Origin: UBA3210 sp963653535
Lineage (GTDB): Bacteria; Bacillota_I; Bacilli_A; RFN20; CAG-449
DNA length: 34,176 nt
Direction of reading: 5' to 3'
NCBI GenBank assembly: GCA_963653535.1
Contig: CAVJWU010000011.1
Span: 1 to 34,176, forward strand
The notes under the pieces were generated by a model that searched no databases, was not told the DNA's origin, and saw nothing but the letters and a program-made list of their open reading frames with translations. Both the position numbers and the translations under genes were made by a program. Each line of letters starts with the position of its first letter. Position 1 is the stretch's first letter. This document shows positions 14,463 to 22,615 of the stretch, piece by piece.

Positions 14463-14502
14463 TACAAAAAAAATGCGATTTTTTCTATAAAAACTCGCAT
14501 TT
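14463..14502 (-). terminator. Terminator of the YcxB-like gene
   Basis: Stem AAATGCGA/TCGCATTT (14471-14478, 14495-14502), extended inside by T/A pairing, with a T-run on the minus strand. Confidence 0.8.
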
Positions 14503-14565
14503 AAATGATTAAAAAGTACTTTTGTTTGTATTTGAAGATAAAAATGACTAATTTACTAGCGATTT

Positions 14566-15162
14566 TTATTTAGATGTCTTTATTCTTTGTACGAAATTAA
14601 CTTTATTGCCTCTAATATAATCTCTAATGGTATTAAGGTCATTTTCAGTAATAGTCTCTTTATTTACAACGAATGCTTGATTACGTGCGATATATAAAAA
14701 GAAATATTTATTATTTTCAACAATCTTAAATAATTTATCGTAATCATAATCACGAACCATTGGATCGCCTTTTTTAAATTTTACATTAATTAAAATAGTT
14801 TTCTCTTTAAATTCAAAATGATAATTAGTTGTTTCATAAACATCTTTAGACATCTTATATGATTTCTTTAATTGAACAACATTTAGATAGTAGACTAAGA
14901 ATGGATATAAGACCGCTAATGCGGCAACAACTCCTCCGTAAAGATATTGACCAGTTACAAAGAATAATACGCTTACTGCAATGATTGCAACTTCTAAAAT
15001 AATAACTAAATAAAGCATATTTTTAGATGTTTCTCGATTTAAAGACATATAAGCATCTTGAGTAAACTTACAATCAACGCTCGGATGAGCAGTAGTTTCA
15101 TTATTTGTACTTATTACTTCAGGTTCAATAACCTCTTCTTCTTTTTTTAATTCTTCGTTCAT
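14566..15162 (-). CDS. YcxB-like membrane protein (198 aa)
   Basis: A cytoplasmic acidic N-terminus (1-48), two hydrophobic helices (about 49-69 and 74-93), and a C-terminal domain (about 100-195). The C-terminal strand pattern YHFEFKEKTILINVKF ... YDYDKLFKIVENNKYFFLYIARNQAFVVNKE fits the YcxB-like domain (PF14317-type). Such proteins are small membrane proteins of unknown role. The ribosome site is GAGGAG. A -35 TTGACA (15221-15226) stands in the divergent gap facing oadA. Confidence 0.7.
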   Translation of the reverse strand: MNEELKKEEEVIEPEVISTNNETTAHPSVDCKFTQDAYMSLNRETSKNMLYLVIILEVAIIAVSVLFFVTGQYLYGGVVAALAVLYPFLVYYLNVVQLKKSYKMSKDVYETTNYHFEFKEKTILINVKFKKGDPMVRDYDYDKLFKIVENNKYFFLYIARNQAFVVNKETITENDLNTIRDYIRGNKVNFVQRIKTSK

Positions 15163-15256
15163 ATTCTTCTCCTCGTTTACCTAATTATATAGGAATTAAA
15201 GTAAATTTATAATAAATATTTGTCAAAATACATATTAATAAAATTTTATCGTTTTA

Positions 15257-15285
15257 TTGCATAAAAGCGGTTACAATGCTAAAAT
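15257..15285 (+). promoter_or_regulatory. oadA operon promoter with embedded cre-like site
   Basis: -35 TTGCAT (15257-15262), 17-bp spacer, -10 TAAAAT (15280-15285). TAAAAGCGGTTACA (15262-15275) lies in the spacer and matches the CcpA cre consensus TGWAANCGNTNWCA at 13 of 14 positions. This predicts carbon catabolite repression of the decarboxylase. Confidence 0.6.
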
Positions 15286-15358
15286 TAATACGATTTCTTT
15301 TATTACTTACATAATAAATAATAGAAATGAAATCTACAATTTTATAGGAGAAAAAATT

Positions 15359-16747
15359 ATGGGCGTTAAAATCGTAGAAACAAGTCTTCGTGATGGCCAC
15401 CAATCCTTATTTGCGACTCGTATGACTACTGAAGAAGTAGTATCAGTTGCAAAAGAACTTGATGATGCTGGGTTTGAAGCATTAGAAGTTTGGGGTGGCG
15501 CAACTTTTGACTCTTGTTTAAGATTCCTAAATGAAGATCCATGGGAAAGGCTTAGACAAGTTCGTGCCGTTTGTAAGAAAACAAAATTACAAATGTTATT
15601 CAGAGGACAAAACATTTTAGGCTATCGTCATTATTCTGATGATGTAGTTGATATGTTTGTAAAAAAGTCAATTGAAAATGGTATCGATATCATCCGTGTA
15701 TTCGATGCATTAAACGACATTAGAAACTTAAAACAAGCAGTCGTTTCCACAAAGAAGTACGGCGGTCAATGTCAAATCGCATTATCTTACACTACTTCTC
15801 CAGTACATACAATTGAATATTATGTTCAACTTGCAAAAGATGTTGAAGCATTAGGAGCTGATTCACTATGCATTAAAGATATGGCTGGTGTCTTACTTCC
15901 TCAAGATGCTTATAAGTTAATTAAAGCATTAAAGAAAGGCACAACTTTACCAATCGAACTCCACTCACACTGTACAGGTGGAATTTGTGAAATGACTTAT
16001 GCAAAAGCGATTGAAGCAGGAGTTGATATCATCGACTGCGGTATTTCACCTTTATCAAACGGTACTGCTCAACCTTCAACTCAAGCATTTAACGCAGCTT
16101 ATAAAGGAACTAAATATGATCCTAAACTAGATGAAGGCTGCTTAGAAAGAGCAGGAGAAAAATTATCTAAAATTAAAGATAAATACTTAAAGCTCGGATT
16201 ATTAAATCCTAAATCATTAAGTGTCAATGCAAATATCTTAAAATATCAAGTTCCAGGTGGAATGTTATCTAACTTAATGAAACAACTAGCTGATCAAAAT
16301 GCAATGGATAAATTTGAAGATGTCTGTAAAGAAATCCCAAATGTAAGAAAAGACTTAGGTTATCCTCCTCTAGTTACTCCATTATCTCAAATGGTTGGAA
16401 CTCAAGCAGTATTAAACGTCTTAACTGGTGAAAGATATAAAATGGTTCCAAAAGAAATTAATGACTATTTACATGGACGTTATGGTAAAGCTCCTGCTGA
16501 AATCACCTTAGATCCAGCTATTGTCAAAAGAATCGTTGGTGATGATGAAGTCATTACTTGTAGACCAGCTGATTTATTAAAACCTGAATTCGAAGATTTA
16601 AAAAAGAAATATCAAGGAATTGCTAAATCAGATGAAGATGTCTTATCACTCGCTCTATTTGAAAAAGTTGCATTAGAATTTATATCTAAGCGTGACCATG
16701 TCCAAAAAGAAGAAGATGAAGTTGAAGAGTTCAACTTAGTTATCTAA
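15359..16747 (+). CDS. oadA: Oxaloacetate decarboxylase alpha (carboxyltransferase) subunit (462 aa)
   Basis: Transfers the carboxyl group of oxaloacetate (or a close 2-oxo acid) to biotin. HMG-CoA-lyase-like barrel: SLRDGHQS (9-16, metal ligand D12), IKDMAG with the conserved K173, and LHSHCTGG with metal ligands H202 and H204. Then the PYC/OADA-conserved domain follows, with PGGMLSNL and LVTPLSQMVGTQAV. There is no C-terminal biotin domain; a separate carrier is encoded two genes downstream. I place the start at 15359 because AGGAG precedes it and MGVKIVETSLRDG is the family N-terminus; the frame opens earlier only through the promoter. First gene of oadA-oadG-carrier-oadB. Confidence 0.93.
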   Translation: MGVKIVETSLRDGHQSLFATRMTTEEVVSVAKELDDAGFEALEVWGGATFDSCLRFLNEDPWERLRQVRAVCKKTKLQMLFRGQNILGYRHYSDDVVDMFVKKSIENGIDIIRVFDALNDIRNLKQAVVSTKKYGGQCQIALSYTTSPVHTIEYYVQLAKDVEALGADSLCIKDMAGVLLPQDAYKLIKALKKGTTLPIELHSHCTGGICEMTYAKAIEAGVDIIDCGISPLSNGTAQPSTQAFNAAYKGTKYDPKLDEGCLERAGEKLSKIKDKYLKLGLLNPKSLSVNANILKYQVPGGMLSNLMKQLADQNAMDKFEDVCKEIPNVRKDLGYPPLVTPLSQMVGTQAVLNVLTGERYKMVPKEINDYLHGRYGKAPAEITLDPAIVKRIVGDDEVITCRPADLLKPEFEDLKKKYQGIAKSDEDVLSLALFEKVALEFISKRDHVQKEEDEVEEFNLVI

Positions 16748-16758
16748 TAGGAGGCAAT

Positions 16759-17106
16759 ATGAATTATCTTAATTTATTAGCCCTTAAGGATCAATCAATG
16801 GATGTAGGAACAGGCGCTCTTTATTCCATTGTTAGTATCTTAATGGTATTTGTAATCTTACTCATCATCATCGGTATTACAAACTTAGTTTTTAAACTCA
16901 CCGGTTTATTTGAAATGAAAAAACAAATTGAAGAACAAAATAAAAAAGAAGTTCTTCCTACTTCAACTAATAAAGTAGTAAATGAACCAAAGCAAGTCGA
17001 AATCACTGACGAAGATATGATGGCCGCAGTTCTAGTTGCGACTATTGACTATCGTAAAGAAGTTAAAAAAGATGTTCGCTTAGTAAGCGTTAAAGAAGTT
17101 AAATAA
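16759..17106 (+). CDS. oadG: Oxaloacetate decarboxylase gamma-like subunit OadG (115 aa)
   Basis: A single membrane helix (about 22-46) is followed by a charged linker and the conserved tail ITDEDMMAAVLVATIDYRKE (82-101), diagnostic of the small gamma/delta subunit. This subunit holds the carboxyltransferase and carrier to the membrane pump. It lies 11 bases after oadA with ribosome site AGGAGG. Confidence 0.88.
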   Translation: MNYLNLLALKDQSMDVGTGALYSIVSILMVFVILLIIIGITNLVFKLTGLFEMKKQIEEQNKKEVLPTSTNKVVNEPKQVEITDEDMMAAVLVATIDYRKEVKKDVRLVSVKEVK

Positions 17107-17125
17107 TAAGGAGATTTAAAATTTT

Positions 17126-17470
17126 ATGAAAAAATATCGTGTAAAAGTTAATGGAAAACTTTATGAAGTTGAATTAGAAGCATGTGAAGAAGTAAAAGGA
17201 TCTATTGAAGAACCAAAAGTAAGTCCAGCTCCAACTCCAGTATCAAGTAATGGCGAAGGTACTCCATTACTCGCACCAATTGGTGGCAAAGTGTTAGATG
17301 TTAAAGTTAACGTTGGAACAAGCGTAAAAAAAGGCGATGTAGTATGCGTCATTGAAGCAATGAAACTTGAAAACGAAATTAAAGCTAATGCTGACGGCGT
17401 TATTAAAGAAGTAAAAGTTTCTAAAGGATCAATGGTCCAAAACAAAGACGTTTTATTAATTATAGGTTAA
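17126..17470 (+). CDS. Biotin carboxyl-carrier protein of the decarboxylase (114 aa)
   Basis: Short N-terminal strand region, a Pro/Ala/Ser linker (30-44), then the biotinyl domain (47-114) with VIEAMKLENEI. Lys80 is the predicted biotinylation site. It takes CO2 from OadA to OadB. The linker is short compared with those in other carriers. It sits 19 bases after oadG and 4 bases before oadB. The separate carrier recalls the Clostridium-type glutaconyl- and methylmalonyl-CoA pumps. Confidence 0.93.
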   Translation: MKKYRVKVNGKLYEVELEACEEVKGSIEEPKVSPAPTPVSSNGEGTPLLAPIGGKVLDVKVNVGTSVKKGDVVCVIEAMKLENEIKANADGVIKEVKVSKGSMVQNKDVLLIIG

Positions 17471-17474
17471 TCTT

Positions 17475-18734
17475 ATGTGGGAACTTATTCTAAATTTCTT
17501 AAATGAAACTGGAATAGTATCCTTCTTTAAAGGCGATGGCTGGATGAATCTCATTATGATCATCTTAGCTTGTGTATTACTATTCTTAGCAATTAAAAAG
17601 GATTATGAGCCTTACTTACTAATCCCTATCGCAGTCGGTATGTTACTTGTTAACATCTATCCTGCAATCTATATTTCTTATACTTACGAAGGAATAGATG
17701 GTACTTTCTATCGAGCAATCACGGAAGAAGCCTGGAATTCCTATAATATTACAAGTTATACATATGCTCAACTTGCAGAACACACTACTACTACTCGTGG
17801 ACTTCTCGGTGTCCTTCATATCGGGGTCGAACATGAAATCTATCCTTGTTTAATCTTTATTGGTATTGGAGCGACTACTGATTTTAGCCCATTAATCGCA
17901 AATAAGAAAACAATGATCTTAGGTGCAGCAGCTCAAATTGGAATTTTCGCAGCATTCCTTGGAGCATTAGCTTTATCTAATATCCCTGGAATCAACTTTA
18001 CTGCCGGTGATGCAGCAGGTATTGGTATTATTGGTGGAGCCGATGGTCCAACAGCAATTTATGTATCTGGAAAACTCGCCAATGCTGATTTACAAGCTGG
18101 TATCGCTCTTGCGGCATATTCATATATGGCATTAGTTCCAATTATCTTCCCACCTATTATTAAAGGTTTAACTACTAAAAAAGAAAGATTAGTTAGAATG
18201 GAACAAGTAAGAGAAGTTTCAAAAGTTGAAAAAATTCTCTTCCCAATCATAGTTACAGTTGTTGTATGTGTACTAGTTCCTTCTTGTACTCCATTAATCG
18301 GTTGTTTCATGTTTGGTAACTTAGTTAAAGAATCTGGTGTTGTACCTAACTTATTACATACAGCATCGAATGCATTATTATATATTTGCACTATCTTACT
18401 CGGTTTAAGTGTTGGTGCGACAGCATTAGGTTCAACTTTCTTACAATTACAAACAATTATGATTTTCGTTCTTGGTATCTTCGCTTTCGTTATTGCAGCA
18501 GCAAGTGGTATTATCGGCGGCAAGATCATGTGTGCCGTAACACACGGAAAAGTAAACCCAATGATTGGTGCAGCAGGTGTTTCCGCTGTTCCTATGGCAG
18601 CGAGAGTTGTTCATAAAATTGGACAAGAAGAAGATTCAGATAATTACTTATTAATGCATGCGATGGGCCCTAACGTCGCTGGCGTTATTGGTTCTGCCGT
18701 TGCAGCAGGTATCTTAATCTCAATGCTAGGTTAA
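17475..18734 (+). CDS. oadB: Na+-translocating decarboxylase beta subunit OadB (419 aa)
   Basis: The polytopic membrane subunit that decarboxylates carboxybiotin and exports Na+. Family signatures: GIGATTDFSPLIANKK, GIIGGADGPTAIYVSGKLA (conserved Asp and Pro of the ion path), AAYSYMALVPIIFPPIIK, and GAAGVSAVPMAARVVH near the C-terminus. There is a slightly longer extramembrane loop (about 66-110) than in short family members. It completes the pump, which converts the free energy of decarboxylation into a sodium gradient usable for ATP synthesis or uptake. Confidence 0.95.
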   Translation: MWELILNFLNETGIVSFFKGDGWMNLIMIILACVLLFLAIKKDYEPYLLIPIAVGMLLVNIYPAIYISYTYEGIDGTFYRAITEEAWNSYNITSYTYAQLAEHTTTTRGLLGVLHIGVEHEIYPCLIFIGIGATTDFSPLIANKKTMILGAAAQIGIFAAFLGALALSNIPGINFTAGDAAGIGIIGGADGPTAIYVSGKLANADLQAGIALAAYSYMALVPIIFPPIIKGLTTKKERLVRMEQVREVSKVEKILFPIIVTVVVCVLVPSCTPLIGCFMFGNLVKESGVVPNLLHTASNALLYICTILLGLSVGATALGSTFLQLQTIMIFVLGIFAFVIAAASGIIGGKIMCAVTHGKVNPMIGAAGVSAVPMAARVVHKIGQEEDSDNYLLMHAMGPNVAGVIGSAVAAGILISMLG

Positions 18735-18738
18735 TTTT

Positions 18739-18770
18739 AGAGGATCGCACTTGCGATTCTCTTTTTATTT
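18739..18770 (+). terminator. Terminator of the oad operon
   Basis: Stem AGAGGATCGCA with TGCGATTCTCT (one G-T pair, 18739-18762), followed by CTTTTTATTT. Confidence 0.85.
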
Positions 18771-18790
18771 GTATATTTTAAAATAAGGTC

Positions 18791-18818
18791 TTGACATAGA
18801 TTTTAAGTTTAGTAAAAT
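18791..18818 (+). promoter_or_regulatory. Promoter of the MATE exporter leader
   Basis: Perfect -35 TTGACA (18791-18796), 16-bp spacer, -10 TAAAAT (18813-18818). Transcription should start near 18825, just ahead of the structured leader. Confidence 0.7.
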
Positions 18819-18825
18819 AATACTC

Positions 18826-18899
18826 GTTCATCGGAGGGCTAATTGTTATAAAGACAATTAACCGGATAAGGTAGAGACAATCTATCTTATCCTTTTTTT
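18826..18899 (+). promoter_or_regulatory. Leader resembling a guanidine-IV (mepA) riboswitch with terminator
   Basis: Between promoter and gene lies a folded leader. Helix P1 pairs TCGG with CCGG (18831-18834, 18862-18865) around the conserved-looking AGGGC. Helix P2 is TAATTGT/ACAATTA (18840-18846, 18854-18860). A 12-bp terminator stem GGATAAGGTAGA/TCTATCTTATCC (18864-18892) follows, with seven T. The terminator's first two G's are also the last two bases of P1, so the folds exclude each other, as in a transcriptional ON switch. The guanidine-IV class typically precedes MepA-type MATE genes, and this leader does too. I recall the consensus only in outline, so the class is probable rather than certain. 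Confidence 0.6.
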
Positions 18900-18915
18900 A
18901 TTTTTTGGAGGAATT

Positions 18916-20238
18916 ATGGACTTAATTAATGGAAAAATTAAAAATCTCTACTTTAGATACTTTATTGCTAGTTTAGGTAGCGCACTTATTACATCAATTT
19001 ATTCTCTAGTTGATCTAGCAGTAGTCGGCAATTATGTCGGCCCTAACGGTGCCGCGGCTCTAGCTATTATCGCACCAATATGGAATATTATATATTCTTT
19101 AGGATTACTTATGGGCGTAGGAGGAAGTATCTTATTTAGTTCATTACGAGGTAGAAATGATAATACTAATGAAGACAATAAAATATTCACATCTAGTTTT
19201 ATTGGTTCAATCATCCTATCTATTATTGTAACTATCGTATTTTTTATATTTACGCGTCCTATTTTAACTTTCTTTGGAGCTAGTGATGAGATAATATTAA
19301 ATCTTTGTGAAGATTATATTTTACCAATTAAATTCGTTTTACCTACTTATTTAATTAACCAAATGCTCATTAGTTTCTTAAGAAATGATAATGATCCAAA
19401 ACTTGCGACTATAAGCGTTTTAATCGGCGGTATCTTTAATGTTATTGGTGATATTTTATTTACATTCGTTTTATCTATGGGTATTTTTGGAGCAGGACTA
19501 GCCACCGCGATAGGTTCAGTTATTACCACTTTGTTATTATCGACTCATTTCTTAAAAAAGAAGAATACATTAAAATTAATGAAAATTGATCATCTAGCAA
19601 AAAGATTAAAAAATATCACTATAAATGGATTTTCTTCTTTCTTTATCGATGTCGCAATGGGAATATTAACAATTCTCTTTAATCGTCAAATTATGCGTTA
19701 TTTAGACTCAAATTGTTTATCAATCTACGGAGTAATTATTAATATATCTACTTTTGTTCAATGCTGTGCTTATGCAGTAGGACAAGCTTCTCAACCTCTT
19801 ATTAGTATTAATTTAGGTGCGAATAAATTTGACCGCATCAAAGAAGTACTTAAATATTGTTTACTAACAAGTCTTGCTTTTAGTTTATTTTGGACTCTAT
19901 TTAGCTTATTATTCCCTCAAGTTTATATTTATAGCTTCATGACTCCAACTGAAGAAATCTTATCTCAAGGGAAGAATATTATTAGAATCTATTCATTATC
20001 ATTTATTTTATTACCGCTTAACATCTTCTCTACTTATTATTTTCAATCCCTAATGAAACCTAAAATTTCTTTCATCATTTCAATCGGAAGAGGTTTAGTT
20101 ATCAGCAGTATCTTAATATATATTTTACCTTTAATTAATTCATCTGCGATATGGTTCGCGATGCCTATAACAGAATTAATTATTTCTATTTACGTTATTA
20201 GCCAAATTATTATTAACACTAAAAAATTAGGTAATTAA
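18916..20238 (+). CDS. MATE-family multidrug/organic cation exporter (440 aa)
   Basis: Twelve hydrophobic helices in two homologous halves. The N-half starts YFIASLGSALITSIYSLVDLAVVGNYVGPNGAAALAI, the usual MATE helix 1-2 pattern with the conserved Asp. The C-half carries CCAYAVGQASQPLISINLGA, the counterpart motif. It exports cations against H+ or Na+. Its length, and the leader above, place it in the MepA-like group that is often guanidine-responsive. Ribosome site GGAGG. It stands alone, ending in a bidirectional terminator. Confidence 0.9.
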   Translation: MDLINGKIKNLYFRYFIASLGSALITSIYSLVDLAVVGNYVGPNGAAALAIIAPIWNIIYSLGLLMGVGGSILFSSLRGRNDNTNEDNKIFTSSFIGSIILSIIVTIVFFIFTRPILTFFGASDEIILNLCEDYILPIKFVLPTYLINQMLISFLRNDNDPKLATISVLIGGIFNVIGDILFTFVLSMGIFGAGLATAIGSVITTLLLSTHFLKKKNTLKLMKIDHLAKRLKNITINGFSSFFIDVAMGILTILFNRQIMRYLDSNCLSIYGVIINISTFVQCCAYAVGQASQPLISINLGANKFDRIKEVLKYCLLTSLAFSLFWTLFSLLFPQVYIYSFMTPTEEILSQGKNIIRIYSLSFILLPLNIFSTYYFQSLMKPKISFIISIGRGLVISSILIYILPLINSSAIWFAMPITELIISIYVISQIIINTKKLGN

Positions 20239-20265
20239 AAAGGATGATCGTTTGATCATCCTTTT
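20238..20265. terminator. Bidirectional terminator between MATE and CarD-like genes
   Basis: Stem AAAAGGATGATC/GATCATCCTTTT (20238-20249, 20254-20265) with a 4-nt loop. It overlaps the stop codon of the MATE gene. Confidence 0.88.
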
Positions 20266-20767
20266 ACATTGATTCAATAAATTTCTTTTCAATTTCTTTT
20301 TCATCGACATTTAATACAATCGAAAATTCTCCATTAATAGAATCTCTAATCCTTTTTAAAAAGTCATAATCAATTAAATTCAAAGCTCTATTTTGTGTAG
20401 ATAATTTATTTTGTTGAACATATAATGACTTTAGGATTAAGAAATAATTTCTCATTTGACGAGAATTATATAATTCTTGAAACTTAATTTTTCTAGTTTT
20501 TGCATCATTATACCAAATAGGTTCAATATCTTTTAATTCTTCAAATAATGCAATAGCTTCATTAGCAGGAGTTAAATCTCTAAGTAATTTTTCACTTTTA
20601 CTTTTTGGAAGCATAATTGATAAAGAAGCATTTTGATCATTCTTAATGTAAGGCTCAATGATGAAGAATTCTTCTTCTCCGGAGCCTAAATCCATATTTT
20701 GTAACGAAGCAATTTTAAAAACACCGCCGCTAATGACGTGAACTACAATATCATTAACTTGATACAT
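20264..20767 (-). CDS. CarD-like transcription regulator (167 aa)
   Basis: From the ATG at 20767 the protein begins MYQVNDIVVHVISGGVFKIASL, the beta-rich CarD/TRCF RNA-polymerase-interacting domain (about 1-65). An all-helical C-terminal part follows (70-167) with TPANEAIALFEELKDIEPIWYND and YVQQNKLSTQNRALNLIDYDFLKRI. This is the architecture of CarD-family regulators that bind RNA polymerase beta and affect promoter opening. I prefer this start to an ATG at 20809 because the latter lies upstream of TATAAT (20790-20795). The ribosome site is only GGGGG. Confidence 0.8.
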   Translation of the reverse strand: MYQVNDIVVHVISGGVFKIASLQNMDLGSGEEEFFIIEPYIKNDQNASLSIMLPKSKSEKLLRDLTPANEAIALFEELKDIEPIWYNDAKTRKIKFQELYNSRQMRNYFLILKSLYVQQNKLSTQNRALNLIDYDFLKRIRDSINGEFSIVLNVDEKEIEKKFIESM

Positions 20768-20838
20768 ATTATCGCCCCCAACTAATAATATTATATCACT
20801 TTTTTTCAAAATTAGAGTAAAATTTTTTTACAATATAA

Positions 20839-20860
20839 AACCATGTGTAAACACATGGTT
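20839..20860 (-). terminator. Terminator of the ABC exporter operon
   Basis: 10-bp stem AACCATGTGT/ACACATGGTT, followed on the minus strand by TTATATTG and then a T-run slightly farther away (20822-20830). Confidence 0.65.
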
Positions 20861-20865
20861 AAAGT

Positions 20866-22614
20866 TTAATCTTTTGCAAATTGTGAATTATAAAGAGTAT
20901 AATAGAAGCCTTTTTGGGCGAGTAATTCATTGTGATTACCCATTTCTATGATATTACCATCTTTCATAACAAGAATCATATCCGCGGATTGAATAGTTGA
21001 AAGTCTATGAGCGACAATAAATGAAGTTCTTCCTTTCATCAATTTTTCAAATGCTTCTTGAATCTTTAATTCAGTACGAGTATCAATTGAAGAAGTAGCT
21101 TCATCAAGGATTAAGATATTTGGGCAACTTAACATAATACGTGTAATACAAAGAAGTTGTTTTTGTCCTTGTGATAAACTACCACCATCTTCATTAATTA
21201 AGGTATCAAAACCATTTTCAAGTTGCATAATGAAGTTATACGAATTAGCTTCTTTACAAGCACGAATAATTTCTTCTTCAGTCGCATCTTCTTTACCAAG
21301 AATAATATTTTCTCTAATCGTTCCAGATTTTAACCAAGTCTCTTGTAAGACCATGCCGATATTATCTCTTAATGATTTACGTGTAATATCTTTAATATTA
21401 AGTCCTTCATAAGTAATTGATCCTTCATTAACATCGTAGAACCTCATAAGTAAGTTAATTAAGGTCGTTTTACCACATCCAGTTGGACCGACTAACGCGA
21501 TACGTGTACCTTTTTTAACATGAAGATTAAAATTTGTAATTAAAGGTTTATCTTTAACATATGAGAAATAAACGTGATCAATATCAATATTACCTTCAGG
21601 GTTAACTAAAACTAAGTTATTGTCATCAGGAATTTCTTCATCTTGTTCAAGAAGTTCAAAAACTCTCGAAGCACACGCAAAGGAATTTTGTAATTCAGTA
21701 ATAACGCTAGAAATATCATTAAATGGTTTTGTATATTGGTTCGCGAAGCTTAAGAATGATGATAATCTACCAACACCAAAGATAGTAGGATCACTAATCG
21801 CGATAACTTGATAAGCACCAACTAAGGTAACAACCGCATAAACAATTGAGTTAACAAAACGAGTAGAAGGATTAGTTAATGACGAGAAGAAATTAGCTTT
21901 TAAAGAACAATCTTTTAAACGTAGATTAATCTCATCAAAATTAACTTCATTATCATCTTGTTTATTAAATGCTTGAATAACTTTTTGGTTATTAATCATC
22001 TCTTCAATAAAGGCTGTTTGTTCACCTCTAGTAACTGATTGATTAATAAACATTGAATGAGTTCTGCTCGCGATAAATTTTGCAACAAACAAGCTTAATG
22101 GAGTAACTAAAACAACAACTAAGGCAATTTGCCAACGATAAATAAACATTAAAGCAATTGTCCCTAATATTGTTAATACCCCAGTAAATAATTGGCTAAA
22201 ACCCATTAATAAGCCATCACATAATTGGTCAACATCAGAAATGACATTTGATAAAATTTGTCCATAAGAATGTGAATCAATATAACTTAATGGTAAACGT
22301 TCAATTTTAACAATTGATTTATTTCTGATATCCTTAATTAATGAATATGTAATGTTATTATTAATAATTGTCATTACAAATTGAGAGACACATATTCCGA
22401 CAATAACAACACTTAAGAAAATAAATATGCGATATATACCATCAAAATCAACATTATTAGTTCCGACAACTAAATCGATTGCATTACCAACTAAAATAGG
22501 ATTAATAAGCGTTAAAGTAACGTTAATAATTGCAAGAAGAATACTTAAGACTACAAGACCTCTATACTTCTTTAATTCTTTAAATAAGAGTCTAATAGTT
22601 TCTTTGTTTGACAT
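20866..22614 (-). CDS. ABC exporter half-transporter, catalytic partner (582 aa)
   Basis: Type IV (B-family) exporter: six helices in the N-terminal 320 residues, then a nucleotide-binding domain with GPTGCGKTT (Walker A), MVLQETW (Q-loop), LSQGQKQLL (signature, Gln for Gly), ILILDEATSSID (Walker B with catalytic Glu) and VAHRLSTI (H-loop). All residues of the consensus ATP site are intact. It is one base after the partner gene, whose tail contains its AGGAGG. Together they make a heterodimer of the LmrCD/BmrCD/TM287-288 kind, likely exporting drugs or lipids. Confidence 0.93.
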   Translation of the reverse strand: MSNKETIRLLFKELKKYRGLVVLSILLAIINVTLTLINPILVGNAIDLVVGTNNVDFDGIYRIFIFLSVVIVGICVSQFVMTIINNNITYSLIKDIRNKSIVKIERLPLSYIDSHSYGQILSNVISDVDQLCDGLLMGFSQLFTGVLTILGTIALMFIYRWQIALVVVLVTPLSLFVAKFIASRTHSMFINQSVTRGEQTAFIEEMINNQKVIQAFNKQDDNEVNFDEINLRLKDCSLKANFFSSLTNPSTRFVNSIVYAVVTLVGAYQVIAISDPTIFGVGRLSSFLSFANQYTKPFNDISSVITELQNSFACASRVFELLEQDEEIPDDNNLVLVNPEGNIDIDHVYFSYVKDKPLITNFNLHVKKGTRIALVGPTGCGKTTLINLLMRFYDVNEGSITYEGLNIKDITRKSLRDNIGMVLQETWLKSGTIRENIILGKEDATEEEIIRACKEANSYNFIMQLENGFDTLINEDGGSLSQGQKQLLCITRIMLSCPNILILDEATSSIDTRTELKIQEAFEKLMKGRTSFIVAHRLSTIQSADMILVMKDGNIIEMGNHNELLAQKGFYYTLYNSQFAKD

Positions 22615-22615
22615 A

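Noticed and set aside
15257..15358. N-terminal extension of OadA from a TTG at 15257
   Set aside because: The extension would be encoded by the -35 box, cre-like site and -10 box. The ATG at 15359 has AGGAG and the family N-terminus.
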